This document shows positions 1-10,862 of a stretch of 64,000 bases of DNA, in pieces; within the stretch, counting starts at the first letter, position 1, and each line of letters starts with the position of its first letter. The notes under the pieces were generated by a model, which saw nothing but the letters and a program-made list of their open reading frames with translations, did no database searches and was not told the origin of the DNA. The DNA is from Muscardinus avellanarius. Taxonomy: Eukaryota > Chordata > Mammalia > Rodentia > Gliridae. Both the position numbers and the translations under genes were made by a program. Location of the stretch: assembly GCA_963383645.1 (NCBI GenBank), contig OY726565.1:30126034-30190033 (forward strand), given 5' to 3'.

Positions 1-706
1 TACCAGTTTGTGGTAACTTCATTATCACGGTCCTAAGACCCTGGCACTGCCCGGCCACTTCTGAACCAGGTATCTGGCCAGCAGCACCCTGACCCAGTCA
101 TTGCTGGCCACACTGGACCTGTTCGGCCACGTCCAAGCTTCCTCGCTGTCTGGATTACTGATAAATGCTCCTTTCAACAGCTACTACTAATTTTTCCCAA
201 GTAGTTCCAGTTACTTTTTCCACATCTGGCTTACTCCAAAGAGTTCCAGAGGTTTATGAAATGTTTGGAAAACCAGAGGTTTCTTCTTTCAAAAGGAAAA
301 AAAAAAAACCCAAAACTCTCTCATCTTAAACCTCTCTCCCAGCATGACCTTAAAAGGGATGAAATTATAGGTTATTATGGATAGTTTTAAAACTCAAATT
401 TGAAGACTAGTTCAGGGATTTTCCCTTCTGGGGAGAGCACAGAGAAGAGAGACCATAGACGTTTCTACCCTAGGCTGGCTTTCCACTGTGCTTCATGTCC
501 AGTTTAGAGACAATGGTACCTGGCTTTCTTTACAGTGTTAAAGAAGAAAGAAACATTTTCTCAAACTAAAACCTACCAGTTGCTTCAGAGTGTAGAACAG
601 AGCTCTCTCCCCACATACACATGATCTGAGTCAAGTCATTTATCTTCTCTAGGCAAGTTTTATTATCGCTTAAGGCATTGAAATGATTCTTTATAAGAGC
701 CACTAC
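1..706. other. Non-coding DNA, nothing recognised
   Basis: No convincing ORF, RNA gene or familiar repeat was seen. The first 180 bases are somewhat GC-richer than the rest and could be the edge of an old repeat, but I cannot name one. Confidence 0.5.
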
Positions 707-710
707 ACCA

Positions 711-922
711 GAGCAGGGTGTGATGGCCCATGATTATAATCCCAGTACTCGGGAGGCTGAGACAGGAGGGTCCCTGGTTCACACCAGGCTCAACAACTTA
801 GCGAGACCATCAGCAACATAGTAAGACCCTGTTTCAAAATAAAAAATAAAATATAGCTGGGAGTGTTGCTTAAAGGTAGAATCCAGTACCAACCCCAGTA
901 CCAAAAAAAAAAAAAAAAAAAA
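711..922 (+). repeat. B1-dID dimeric SINE
   Basis: The left B1-like half has the core TAATCCCAGTACTCGGGAGG and GAGACAGGAGG. An A-rich linker (CCTGTTTCAAAATAAAAAAT) and a degenerate ID-like right half ending CCCCAGTACC and an A-run follow. Mobilised by LINE-1. This is a diverged copy of the CAGCCTCAG...CTTAG subfamily. Confidence 0.8.
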
Positions 923-1679
923 GCACCAAAAAAATCTGATTGATTTACAAACAGCTTGGTCAAAGTCTTTACTCTTATGTTTTCTAACCTAAATTAGAGC
1001 ATTAAACACTTTTTAAAATTTTTAATTATTAGCACATATTAACTTTTTGGAATAATGGGTTTCTGTGTTACATTTTCATACATACATATAAAGTACTTCA
1101 TCATATACTAAAAATGTCTTTTCTCCAGCTTTGATGCAGATATTTTATTCATAGCTTGGGTTGGCTTTTTAGCCTCTCTTACTTCCCTCTACCTTTTATT
1201 AGAAGAGCCTTTAGCTTTTAGGAGTCATGATGTGCGTTTATGGATTTCGTCCCAGTCATTGTCAGCAGGAATGGAAATTGCTTTGTGTGAAAGCCTGTCA
1301 AGCTATAGAAGAATCTGAGTGAAAGACAGGAGATATGGCTACAATGGTGGCCATCCATTCTTTTTGCCCAAAGAAGTAGTTGAGGGAGACATTATCTTGA
1401 AGAAGTGGTGGGTGGAGTACAGCCAAGAGGAATGTGAAGGTCAAGCAAAAGTTTCTCTCCCACATGCAGAATTTTGGGTGTACTTCTTGATAAAACAGGG
1501 AATTTGGAAGGGCAGATGTTCATGTAGCAATATTAGTAATCCTCGTAGGAAAATGCTTGAGTGAGCATACCATTTATCTGTCAAGGTGAATTAAACTTGC
1601 TGTTTCATCTAAAAAAGTTTGGGAACCTAACCTTAATTTCTGGAAATATAACAATCTACTGATAAAAATGACAGCCATA
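923..1679. other. Non-coding DNA, nothing recognised
   Basis: AT-rich sequence. The 81-codon frame at 1319-1564 has no recognisable domain and no gene context, so I treat it as chance. Confidence 0.5.
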
Positions 1680-1871
1680 GCCAGGTGTCATGGTGCATGC
1701 CTGTAATCCCAGGATTTAGGATGCTGAGATAGGAGGACTACAGGTTCAAAGCCAGCCTTTAGCTAAGTGAGATCCTGTTTCAAAATAAAAAATAAAAAGG
1801 GCTGGCACGGCGGGTGTATCTTGGAAGTTGAACGCCCTGGGATCAATTCCCAGGGGAAAAAAAAAAAAAGT
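1680..1871 (+). repeat. B1-dID SINE
   Basis: B1-like half (CATGCCTGTAATCCCAGG), a CCTGTTTCAAAATAAAAAAT linker, an ID-like half with GATCAATTCCCAGG, and an A13 tail. Confidence 0.8.
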
Positions 1872-1989
1872 CAGAGATGATTCCTTTAAACTTAAAATCC
1901 TGTTTCTTTTTAAGTGTGTAGAATTGTGCTTAACCAACATTATACCCACAATCCACATGTGGCCATTTAAATTTAAATTTTAAATTTTA

Positions 1990-2190
1990 AGCTGAGTGTG
2001 GTGGCCTATAATACCAGTACTTGGGAGGAGGCAACTGGAAGATCACATGTTCAAGGTCAGCCTCAGCAATTTAGCAAGACCCTGAGCAACTTTAGCAAGA
2101 CTCTGTTTCAAATTAAAAAATAAAATAGGGCTGGGAATGTAGCTCAGAGGTAGAATCCCCCTGGGTTCAATTCCCAGTTCCACAAAAAAT
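1990..2190 (+). repeat. B1-dID SINE, diverged
   Basis: Starts AGCTGAGTGTGGTGGCC. It has a duplicated AGCAA...CCTGAGCAAC section, the linker, and the right half GGGCTGGGAATGTAGCTCAG ending in TTCAATTCCCAGTTCC. Confidence 0.8.
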
Positions 2191-2725
2191 AAATGAATCT
2201 TAATTGTAATTAATTAACACTAAAAAACAATCTAAAAATTGTCTCTTTAGTCTGGGTGGCCACACACTGAGTGCTCAGTGGCCTCCTCTGTCCAGTGGCT
2301 ATTGCTTTGGACAACCCAAATACAGAAAAATGTGCAATATTATTTATTGGAATTTTCAATTTAAGCATGATTTTCTCAACCACATTATTGTGCTCTTAGA
2401 AATTAAATGTCCATTGTAAATAGCTGGTCTTGGCATTTTGCTTAAAAAGGAATTTGAGCCTGCTCTCTTTGTGTTAGCATATATAGTCAGTTTAATTTTA
2501 AAATGAAAGATATTCTGAAAATATAGTTAAATACCATGAAATTAATCAGGTTTCAAGAAAACCTTTTCCCAGATGCATATAATTTCCATCCTTCTTGAAT
2601 ATAAAAGAGATTTTTAAAAGAATATATACACATATGACAATTAAAAGCTATAAAATTTTTATGGCTATTATAAAATAAATCAATACTTGTACTTGCAGAG
2701 TTGGTGCCGTGCTGAGTATGATCCT
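2191..2725. other. AT-rich non-coding DNA
   Basis: No ORF, RNA or familiar repeat recognised. Confidence 0.5.
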
Positions 2726-2729
2726 GGTT

Positions 2730-2822
2730 TTTTTTTTTTGCTGTTCTTTCCAGTGGTGCTGTGGGTTGAACCTAAGGCCTCACTCATGCTAGGCCAGCTT
2801 TCTACCACTAAGCTGTGCCCCA
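2730..2822 (-). repeat. ID SINE monomer
   Basis: On the minus strand it reads GGGGCACAGCTTAGTGGTAG, then a CTAGCATGAG core and GGTTCAACCCACAGCACC, the tRNA-Ala-derived ID layout with A- and B-box regions. The poly-T on the plus strand is its tail. It is a stand-alone ID rather than the right half of a dimer, because the GCTAGGC...CATGCTAGG section that the dimer lacks is present. Confidence 0.75.
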
Positions 2823-3092
2823 TTTTCTCAATATGAGTTGATGTTGTGCTTTGCTTCATATCTTACCATATTTTAAACCTTAAAATGGTGTCAGGCTATG
2901 ATGTTCTGATAGTGGTGAAGACTCTCTTTGTAAATTACAAGCCTAAGAAGCAGCAACAATTCTATTTCCAAGTTGTTGGTTGTATTAACTAAAATCTTAT
3001 TTTAAGTAAGCCAGTTCTCTGTGTAGATCTCCAGTTATAGGCCTCTAAATATGGGTAGAGAGGTCCCAATTATAAAAAGCAAGACAGACAGC

Positions 3093-3269
3093 CGGGGGTG
3101 GTGGCGCACGCTTGCAATCCCCGTGCTTGGGAGGCAGAGACAGTAGGATCACGCAAGTTTGAAGCCAGACACGCGCGCTGGCTTAGGAGACCCTGTTTCC
3201 AAATAAAAATGTAAAAATAGGTCTGGGAGTATAGCCTGGAGGTAGAAGGGCTTCCAGGAACCCCAGTAC

Positions 3270-3272
<3 letters not shown>
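3093..3272 (+). repeat. B1-dID SINE, TCTGGGAG subfamily
   Basis: The left half carries the diagnostic GTAATCCCC...GTGCTTGGGAGG and GCTGGCTTAGGAGACCCTG. The right half reads GGTCTGGGAGTATAGCCTGG then GAAGGGCTTCCAGGAACC. This subfamily lacks the CAGCCTCAGCTACTTAGTGA section of the other SINEs here. The tail has become a microsatellite. Confidence 0.85.
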
Positions 3273-3319
<47 letters not shown>

Positions 3320-3370
3320 AAATAAATAAATAAATAAATAAATAAACAAATAAAATAAAATAAAATAAAA
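3273..3370. repeat. (CA)n then (TAAA)n microsatellite
   Basis: About 20 CA dinucleotides followed by TAAA/TAAAA repeats, occupying the SINE tail. The Cys-Val and Ile-Tyr-Leu frames on the minus strand here are microsatellite translations. Confidence 0.9.
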
Positions 3371-3375
3371 AACAA

Positions 3376-4354
3376 GACAGAGATATGATATGAAAGACTT
3401 ATGGTTGCCCTTATTTAAATCCTGAGTTTCCCATAAATATAAGACTAACTCAGACACCCCCCTCTCCCAGTCAATGCGCTGTTGGAGGATACCGCTGACT
3501 CAAAGAAACCGTTTACCTTTCTGATAAAAAGCAGACACTCCCTGAAACTAGTAGCTTCTTCTTACACAAAATAACATATTTTTCATCTGAGTCACTTTGA
3601 GGTTAAGGAATATCAAAACAGACTAAAAATAAATTAAAAATCCATGTCTGTATGTTACCCTGATCACGTTTCTTCTCAAAGAAACATACTCTGTAAAAAA
3701 ACATCCTCATTCTCGGTTAAGTGTTTGATGATGCCTGCAGAGAGCTGAGTCACTCTTTCCTATTTAAAAATGCTGTGGACCACAAGCCTTATATGTATAT
3801 TTAGCATGAATGGAAAAACTGCAGTGAGACCAAAAGCAGAAAAAATGAATTCATGAGTGAAACTCAATTGAATTGTAACTCAATAAATACTGAACGATCA
3901 CCACCGCATGTGAGGCATGTCCTTCATGGGAAGATGGGAGTTGGAAGCTGGTGAGGAAGAACTAACACCCAAGATGAGCCCAGATGTCAATTTGCATTAC
4001 ACTGTATCTAATTCAGCTTGATTTAAAGAAAAATGTAAACTGTTCTTTCTTCCAAACATGGAAAAATAGATATTACTACCTAGTACATAACCTAGTTATT
4101 GGTCTGAGTTAGGTTTAGTTTTGATCTGCAACTTTTCATTAAAACATTCCCTAACATACCTAGGTGCCTGGGATATAATATGCAAAAAATAACAAAAGTC
4201 AGATAGACAACCCAGGTTACCGTCATGTTGCTCTGTGCAGAAGGCATGTCCAACACTTTTGCTGAGCTAATTTTCACAGTAGTTATTATCTACATGATTA
4301 CTTTTCTACAAAATGCTATACTAAAAGTATTACCTTTATAAGCAAGGTTTTTTT
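3376..4354. other. Non-coding DNA, nothing recognised
   Basis: No supported gene or familiar repeat in about 1 kb. Confidence 0.5.
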
Positions 4355-4566
4355 TGTTTGTTTTATGGTGCTCGGGCTTAAATTCAGCCGCATTCTATAC
4401 TCTGAGCTACACTCTTGGACCAATTTTATTTTTCATTTGGAAATAGGTCTCACTAAGTTGCTGAGAGCCTCGCTAAGTTGCTGAGGCTGACCTGGAACTT
4501 GCAATCCTCTTGTCTCACCCTCCTAAGTAATGAGATTACAGGCATGTGCCACCATGCCCCGCTATG
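4355..4566 (-). repeat. B1-dID SINE
   Basis: Poly-T start, degraded right half (GAGCTACACTCTTGGACC), then the reversed B1 half with GAGATTACAGGCATGTGCCA and CCACCATGCCC. Older than average. Confidence 0.75.
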
Positions 4567-4780
4567 TAAAAAAGTTTTAAGACATGGGAAAGGCCCTTTA
4601 TAGATAGCAATGTATCATATAACATTTAAAACAGTATTGTCCAAATGAGAAAAAGCATATTAGTTTATCTTAAAAAGAACATCAAGAACACAAAAAAGAA
4701 ATGTTTATAAATTTCATTGCCAACTAAATTATATTGATTAAATTAAATTTGTGTGTCAGCAAGTTCTTCTTATGCTCCAA

Positions 4781-4953
4781 AGCTGTGCTTCTCAGACTTC
4801 ACTGTGTATGTGAATCATCTAAGGATCCTGTTGAAGTGCAAGTTCCAGTTCATTAAGTCTAGGGTGGGACCTGGGATCATGCATGTCTAACAACTTTCCT
4901 GATTGAAACAAATGCTACTGCCCCTCCTCACTTTAAAGAGTACTACTTTGAAA

Positions 4954-4960
<7 letters not shown>
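4781..4960 (+). mobile_element. MER5A-like hAT element
   Basis: Sections CTTCTCAGACTTCACTGTG, GAATCATCTAAGGATCCTG, GTCTAGGGTGGGACCTG and TCTAACAACTTTCCTG match the layout I know for MER5A, a non-autonomous hAT-Charlie transposon. Very old and non-coding. A sister copy lies at 13894-14066. Confidence 0.65.
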
Positions 4961-4984
<24 letters not shown>

Positions 4985-5204
4985 GTGGTACCAGGGATTG
5001 AATCCAAAGGCATTCTCTTCCTGACATACATACCAGCTCTCCCCTACGTTTTTTTTTTTTTTTTTTTTTTTGTCTTTTGAAACAAGTTCTCTCTACGTTG
5101 CTGAAAGCCTCACTGAGTTCCTAATGTTGTTCCCAAACCTGTTATCCTACTGCCTCAGTCTCCCAAATATTGGAATTATAGGTATGTGCTACCATGCCTG
5201 GCTT
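4957..5204 (-). repeat. B1-dID SINE with expanded linker
   Basis: GTTTT repeats form the tail, then GTGGTACCAGGGATTGAATC (right half), a long T-run in the linker, and a reversed B1 half ending CTACCATGCCTGGCTTGG. Confidence 0.75.
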
Positions 5205-5209
5205 GGCTA

Positions 5210-5438
5210 TAATTTTTTTTTTTTTTTTTTTTTTTGCCGTACTGAGGATGGAATCCATAGGAATTTTACCTCCAAGCCATACCCCCAGCCCTATTTTTTA
5301 TCCTTTGTTTTGAAACAGGGTCTCAACAAGTTGTGAAAGGCCTCACTAAGTAGCTGAGGCTGTCAGCGAACCCAGATCCTCCTGTCTCAGCCTCCCAAAT
5401 GCTGGGATTACAAGTGTGCGTTACCATACTCAGCTTAG
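5210..5438 (-). repeat. B1-dID SINE
   Basis: Poly-T, CCATACCCCCAGCCC, the linker, CTCACTAAGTAGCTGAGGCTG, then CCCAAATGCTGGGATTACAA. It sits next to the preceding SINE in the same orientation. Confidence 0.85.
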
Positions 5439-5439
5439 A

Positions 5440-5797
5440 AAAGCATTCTTATAAAAGCAATAATTACAAGCAAGATCTCCTCCTTGTAGACTTGATTGCA
5501 GAACAGCTTTTTTTTTCTTTTATTTTTGACACAGGAAAAGTTTTTATCATTAATTTAAAAATTAAGAATCACAGATTATCTGTGTGGATGGAAAAGAGAG
5601 TGATTTGTGTTCACGACTTAGAGGGCATTTCAAGTGCTTATACGATCTCTCCCAAGGAAGAAGAAAACATTCCAATCATAAAGGATGGCTTGCTATCACC
5701 AGAATTTGAATTATTTGGCTTAAAGTAGTTTTCTCAGACTTACATGAAAATGATCACTCATCTAAGGTATTATAAAATATATAGATTTCTAGAGCCT
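5440..5797. other. Non-coding DNA with an isolated 109-codon frame
   Basis: A plus-strand frame covers 5399-5728. Its first part lies in the SINE and the rest matches no family I recognise. No splice context or homologous copy is visible, so it is not called as a gene. Confidence 0.4.
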
Positions 5798-5801
5798 GCC
5801 C

Positions 5802-6299
5802 TGTTGTGCCCAGGCCAGTGTGGCAGGGACAGAGAAAGAGAACACCACCTGAACTTGGAAGATCACTTTATTCAACCACTGAGAAACAGGCTAGCCAGGC
5901 TAGGGATGCAGTCCGACGCTCGGTCCAGAACTGCGACCCCAAGTTAAGCTTACAAGGAGTTTTTAAAGGCGAAAGCCACACACAGGAGGCTGAAGGTAGG
6001 GGGACACCCATTGTTGTTGTAACAGCCAATTAAAGTCTGAAAAAACTGCAACTTTGAAGTAAGTGAAGACCGTGTTATCCTCCGATTGGCCTGTAGGGGT
6101 GGGGGCAGAGCGTTACTCCTGGAGTGGGGCTCCTCGGTGTTCCAGGACATTACGGTTAGGTGACCATAGGGTAAGCAGGGTTTTGGTCCACGCGTGCCCT
6201 TTATGCTGATTGGCTACGTGTGCACAATGGGGGAATTCCAGTAATGTGGAGTCACAGCTGGGTCCAACATGGAGTCTCTCTTGTTACTAGGGCCTTACA
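5802..6299 (-). mobile_element. Solo LTR, ERV1-like
   Basis: The element has TG...CA ends: TGTTGTGCC at the left and CCTTACA at the right. It is flanked by the 4-bp direct repeat GCCC at 5798-5801 and 6300-6303. Read on the minus strand it holds two CCAAT-type boxes (GGCCAATCGG and AGCCAATCAG), a TTTAAAA TATA-like box, and GAATAAAGTG as a polyadenylation signal near the 3' end. These are in the order expected for U3-R-U5. A 4-bp target duplication is typical of gamma-retrovirus-like (class I) elements. No internal gag-pol sequence is present, so recombination between two LTRs probably left this solo copy. The intact ends suggest a moderately recent insertion. Small frames inside it are not genes. 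The exact family is not identified. Confidence 0.75.
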
Positions 6300-6303
6300 G
6301 CCC

Positions 6304-6655
6304 TTGACCAACCATACCGAAATCTCCAAGAGTGATGTCTAGAAATTAAGTTGTTCTAACAGTCTTAGGTGGTTCTTACCATCAGGCCCATTTGGAAAAC
6401 AGAAGATCACTTCTTTTAGTGTTTGATACAAATGCCACTGGGATGAGCCACTCAGTAAACTGGCATCAGTGAAACATCCAGCTGTGTTTCTTGTGACAAC
6501 CAAGACTGGGGGTGATGGAAAGGAAATCTGAGTAGGGAGGTAAATTTGGGTCATTTTGGAGCACTACGGAGGTAAAGCAAGACTGGGTTAGGTGCAGGGA
6601 GAGAATTCTTGAGCAGTCCAATCATGAGAGGTGAACAAAGGGAAAACAAAAGCAA
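6304..6655. other. Non-coding DNA, nothing recognised
   Basis: No familiar repeat or gene. Small frames only. Confidence 0.5.
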
Positions 6656-6657
6656 TG

Positions 6658-6865
6658 GCTTTCATTGACTGAGCATTTATCACGTGCCCGTTCTGAGTGT
6701 GCACATGGTGATGCCTTCAACCTTCACACCCACAAGAGCACAGGAAGGTAGGGGCTACTCTTAGCTCACTCTACAGGTAAACTACCAGCTGAAGAGTGGC
6801 AGAGTAGGAGTCAAACCCAGGCGACCAGGCTCTAAAGCACACGTGTTAGCTCATCAAATCCCACC
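6658..6865 (-). repeat. MIR SINE
   Basis: Antisense MIR layout: TGAGCATTTATCACGTGCC, CTTCACACCCACAAGAGCAC, CTACAGGTAAACT, and GGCAGAGTAGGAGTCAAACC (reverse of the MIR central core). An old pan-mammalian tRNA-derived SINE. Confidence 0.75.
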
Positions 6866-7419
6866 TTCAAACAAATTCTGATGCTTTACAGATCAGCTCC
6901 AAGACTGCCACGCCTATTTGAATTGGTATCTGAAAGAGGAGGTACCTTTAACTCAGTCACAATACTATGAAATTACTGTGATGTGTTTAGGTTAAAAAAA
7001 AGTCAAATACTGGCCAAGCGACATGGCTTCATCTATGCGAACTATTTCAGTTCACATTTGAAAGTTTCTGAAGCTTTGATTTTCTGCCTCATCCTGAACA
7101 AGTTACAGTGGTGTCCTAAGGTGTATAAACTCACCTCCACCTATAAAGGCAAACACTCTGGGTTTGCTTATAAATTGCAGGAGGATCAGCAATGTAGTCA
7201 AATTACCTTTTGGGACTTCTAGAATTGTCACTCACATAGTTTCTGGACCTTTATTAACATCGTCTCTCCAGAATAGTTCCACTCATCTTCTAGAAGTCAA
7301 AACATAAAAGAAGATAACCCCTTTCTACGTAATGGCGGGGTTTTTTTTTTAATATAAAAGAGAAACAAAAGCTTCTAATGGTAAAAACTACTCAGCACAG
7401 CACAGTGTCATAGTTTTCA

Positions 7420-7545
7420 ATCTGCTAGCCCATGGGCCGACTATGAACTAGAAGTGTTTTATTTAGCCTACAGAATATTGTTATTTATTTTTAAAATTCG
7501 AATTACATAGTGATATTTAAAATGTGAGTGATGTTTCTCCAAGAA
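7420..7545. mobile_element. Possible old hAT-like fragment
   Basis: The stretch around TTTATTTAGCCTACAGAATA and TTTTTAAAATTCGAATTACA resembles a mammalian DNA-transposon relic I know only loosely. No terminal repeats were identified. Confidence 0.3.
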
Positions 7546-7849
7546 TAATTGGATCTCTGATTCCTTTTGACACACTGGGAGACTGGGTCTGCCCATACCT
7601 CCCACAATGACAATTGTGGAAGCAGATTAGTAGGGGCTCTTCTGAGACCTGCCTGTGCCCTCCATACTCAATTACCAGCCCAGTCGTCTTCTAGATTTGC
7701 AGCACTTTTGAGTCATTCGAGTTTGAATTTCCTAACTCTACCTCTGGTTCCCTAAAATCTTCTACCTCTCAGAAGAGCTTCAATCAATGCTATGCTGTTC
7801 CCCATTACCATCCCAAACCCCCCTAGATGTTGTGCATAGGGAGATGGGG

Positions 7850-7990
7850 ATGCAGGAGCAGAGGCTTTGGAGTCCAGTGGGTCAGAGTTCAAAGACAAGC
7901 CTGGTATGAGAAGCCCTAGAGAAATGGCCCATGTGACAGCAATTTCCCTCTGGAGTGAGTCACAGGGACAAGCCAGTGCACAACCTCATT
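7850..7990 (+). repeat. Possible MIR fragment
   Basis: GCAGAGGCTTTGGAGTCCAG followed by CAGAGTTCAAAGACAAG resembles the MIR 5' half. Weak. Confidence 0.35.
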
Positions 7991-8434
7991 TCCCTTTATA
8001 TTTTCATTATTCTGTCTTATTCTCACTCCAGCTTCTTCAGTTCATTCTGATATTCTTTGGACTTGGGAGGAGGTGCCACATTGTTTTCATCTCTCACATT
8101 ATTCTCTTTCCAAAATAGAATGTTTTCCCTACTGTGTACCCGGCCTGAGTTGAGAGTCAAATGCCTCCCAGCATGACCAATGGTACCTAGTTGATGAAGC
8201 CTACAGAATCAGGTTGTCCTTTTCCAATCTCCAGCAAGACTCCAGGGGCATCTCTAAACTGATTCTTTAACTTTATGTCTCCTGAGCCTACTAGGACTTT
8301 TCTTTCCTGAGCCTATGATGAGACTATGGTCTTGTTATTGTTGTACTTACAGTTCTTTCCTATCAAAAGGAATTTGTTATTTCCTTACATTGTTCCTGAG
8401 TTATTTTCTAACTTAATTCCTCGGTCTAGATTTA

Positions 8435-8545
8435 AGCAGAAACTATTCTTATATGCCTTCCGTGCATTCCTAGGCACTAAGAACAGTGTCAGGCACATCA
8501 CAGAACCTCAAATAAATACTTGTTGGTCACTGACTCAATTTTGAT
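8435..8545 (+). repeat. MIR 3' fragment
   Basis: AGAACAGTGTCAGGCACATC followed by CTCAAATAAATACTTGTTGG matches the MIR/L2-type 3' end. Confidence 0.5.
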
Positions 8546-9073
8546 CATTCCATTTCATTTATTTGTAATTTAATGTGCATGGTTTCATTTGAGATAATAT
8601 TTCCTTTATTTAAAATACAACCAATAAACAAAGGATTATGAAATTGCATCAAGAATTTCACAGATCTGTGGCTTTTGCGTGGGATTCTAGTCTGGAACAC
8701 AATTTTGGCATGCCATTTGCATTAGAAATGACACTTTAGATGAGAAAGCATTAAAAATGTAATAACAAGCCCTTCTGTCTTAATGGAGCTGATCCCATGA
8801 TTGCTCCAAGAAACACCTATCAAATAAGCTATCTGGGCATGAGCACTGGTAAATGTCCAAAAAGCTAATTTAGTGCCTATATTTTTTAATGCGTATAAGC
8901 TTGAGAATCTATTTTCTACATGCTACATAGTATTAGCATATCCTGTCCCCTTTCCTGGTAAATGTTTATAAATACAAGTAAAGCCAAATATATTTGCCAT
9001 CTTGTAATGCTCAGCCACACGAAGACAAAAATGTCACCATCTTGATGGAAAATTGCTAATATCTCTGTCTCTT
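8546..9073. other. AT-rich non-coding DNA
   Basis: Nothing recognised. Confidence 0.5.
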
Positions 9074-9088
9074 CAAAGAGCAAGTCAA

Positions 9089-9279
9089 GCTGCGCGGTGG
9101 TGGTGCACACTTGTAATCCCCGCGCTTGGGAAGCGGAGACAGGAGGATCGTGCAGGTTCGAAGCCAGCCACTCTGGTTTAAGAGACCCTATTTCCAAATT
9201 TAAAAATATATATAAAAATTTGTCTGGGAGTGTAGCCCGGAGGTAGAAGTAGAAGGGTTTCCAGGAACTCCAGTACCAC

Positions 9280-9309
<30 letters not shown>
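9089..9309 (+). repeat. B1-dID SINE, TCTGGGAG subfamily, with TSD
   Basis: The left half has CCCCGCGCTTGGGAAGCGG and CGTGCAGGTTCGAAGCC, and the right half has GTCTGGGAGTGTAGCCCGG. The insertion is flanked by near-identical direct repeats, AGAGCAAGTCAAG before and AGAGCGAGTCAAG after the A30 tail. A short internal duplication (GTAGAAGTAGAAGGG) sits in the right half. Confidence 0.9.
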
Positions 9310-9314
<5 letters not shown>

Positions 9315-9324
9315 GAGTCAAGGT

Positions 9325-9806
9325 TAGAAAATCAGAAGAATGGAGCCAGATAAGTAACAGATCATCAAAAGCAGAGAAAAGCAAATACAGGAAAAACAAT
9401 CAAAAGTCACTTGTTGAGAGGGAAAGGAGGATGGAGGACAGGAAGATAAATGTGGCAAGATATAGAATAAACTGCAGCCACCATGCTTGTCAGTGTCAGA
9501 GTATTGTGCTTGCTAGCCCTGGAGCCCTACCTCCATACTGCCAGGTTGGTGCTGCGGTCCTGACTCCAGGGCTGCTGTGCAGATAGATGCTGATGAGAAG
9601 GCATCACCCATGTCCTAAGAAGAAAAAACCCCTGACTAGTAAGAGACCAGATCAGTCCAGACCAGCAAGCCCTTCATTTCCATCATCAGAGCGAGGAAAT
9701 CACAGAAAATAGCTTGGAAGAAAAGACCAAATATTATGTGCATTTGTGTCGTTCTGAATCTCACTATGATGCATATTTACAATGCATCAATAAAATTATT
9801 TGAGTA
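9325..9806. other. Non-coding DNA, nothing recognised
   Basis: No gene or familiar repeat recognised. Confidence 0.5.
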
Positions 9807-9807
9807 A

Positions 9808-10000
9808 GCCGGGCGTGGTGGCGCACGCTTGTAATCCTGCGCTTGGGAGGTGGAGACGGGAGGATCGCACAGGTTCGAAGCCAGCCACACTGGCTTTAAG
9901 AGACCCTGTTTCTAAATAAAAAGAAGTATTAAAATAGGTCTGGGAGTGTAGCCTGGAAGTAAAAGGGTTTCCAGAAACCCCAGTACCACCAAAAAAAAAT
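9808..10000 (+). repeat. B1-dID SINE, TCTGGGAG subfamily
   Basis: GCCGGGCGTGGTGGCGCACG, CGCACAGGTTCGAAGCCAGC, the linker, GTCTGGGAGTGTAGCCTGG, and tail. Well preserved. Confidence 0.9.
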
Positions 10001-10097
10001 TTATTTGGGTAAATAAATAATGTGAAAAATAAAAAATATATACCAACATACTCTTTCATGACTGATTTTTTTTTTCTGCCTTCTAAATGAACTGAAA

Positions 10098-10862
10098 GAC
10101 CTTCAGTGTTTTCTGCCAGGAATTTCTGAGAATATAAACTTTATTCTAATCACTACTGAAAGTAGAAACATTCTGTTTAGAAGGAGCTTGATTAATTTTG
10201 GTGCTCTAATCATGATTTTACTTAAATGCATTTTTTTTTTTTTTTTGCGGGTCTAGGGGTGGAACCCAGAGGCATTTGACCTCTGAGCTACACCCCCTGC
10301 CCAATTTTTATTTTTTTATTTTGAAACAGGATCTCACTGAATTGCAGAGGGCCTCACTAAGTAGCTGAGGCTGTCCACGAACCGTGATCCTCTGGTCTCA
10401 GCCTCCCAAATGCTGGGATTACAAGCGTGCGCCACCACACCCGGCTCTTAAATGCATTTTTATTACTAGGTATTCAAAAGTTTTGAAGAAACTTTGTCCA
10501 GTGTTTTCTTTGTGAACTGAATTTACACACCATGGGCTTCTTAAGGAAAAGTAGAGCACAGAAGTTTGTGTTGCTCATGAATCTATCAAGTCTGCAACTC
10601 ACAGAAAGAACTCAATATGGATTATGGGTTGTTTTTAAAGGAAGACAGTGGTTTCCCAGCCAGAAGGTAAGGTGGACCTGCTGACTCCAAGAACATGTGC
10701 ATTGAAATTGTTTAATACCCTAAGAATGGTGATAATCATTTCATTTCCATCTAAGAAGAATTAAGTATATATTCCCCAGGCCCTTAACAATGCTGAATGT
10801 TGTTAGTTTTTCTATTCTCTCCCTGTATTTTTTTTTCAATTATTAAATTCCAAACCTGTGGA
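10098..10862. repeat. Local direct duplication, copy 1
   Basis: Non-coding DNA that recurs at 15232-15770 in the same orientation. Shared blocks include GGAGCTTGATTAATTTTGGT, CATGGGCTTCTTAAGGAAA, GACAGTGGTTTCCCAGCCA and AATTAAGTATATATTCCC. Copy 1 is longer because a SINE (10229-10446) inserted after the duplication. Divergence looks like roughly 15% by eye. No coding potential is shared. Confidence 0.85.
10229..10446 (-). repeat. B1-dID SINE inside duplication copy 1
   Basis: Poly-T, GAGCTACACCCCCTGCCC, CACTAAGTAGCTGAGGCTG, GCGTGCGCCACCACACCC. The flanking TSD is CTTAAATGCATTTTT. The other duplication copy has the empty site (CAAATGCATTTTTACTAC). Confidence 0.9.

Noticed and set aside
3273..3370. 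Regularly spaced repeats as a possible CRISPR-like array
   Set aside because: Simple CA and TAAA microsatellite in a mammalian genome. No spacer-repeat structure is present anywhere in the window.
5399..5728. 109-codon plus-strand frame as a small gene
   Set aside because: It starts inside a SINE, has no recognised domain, and no splice or promoter context.
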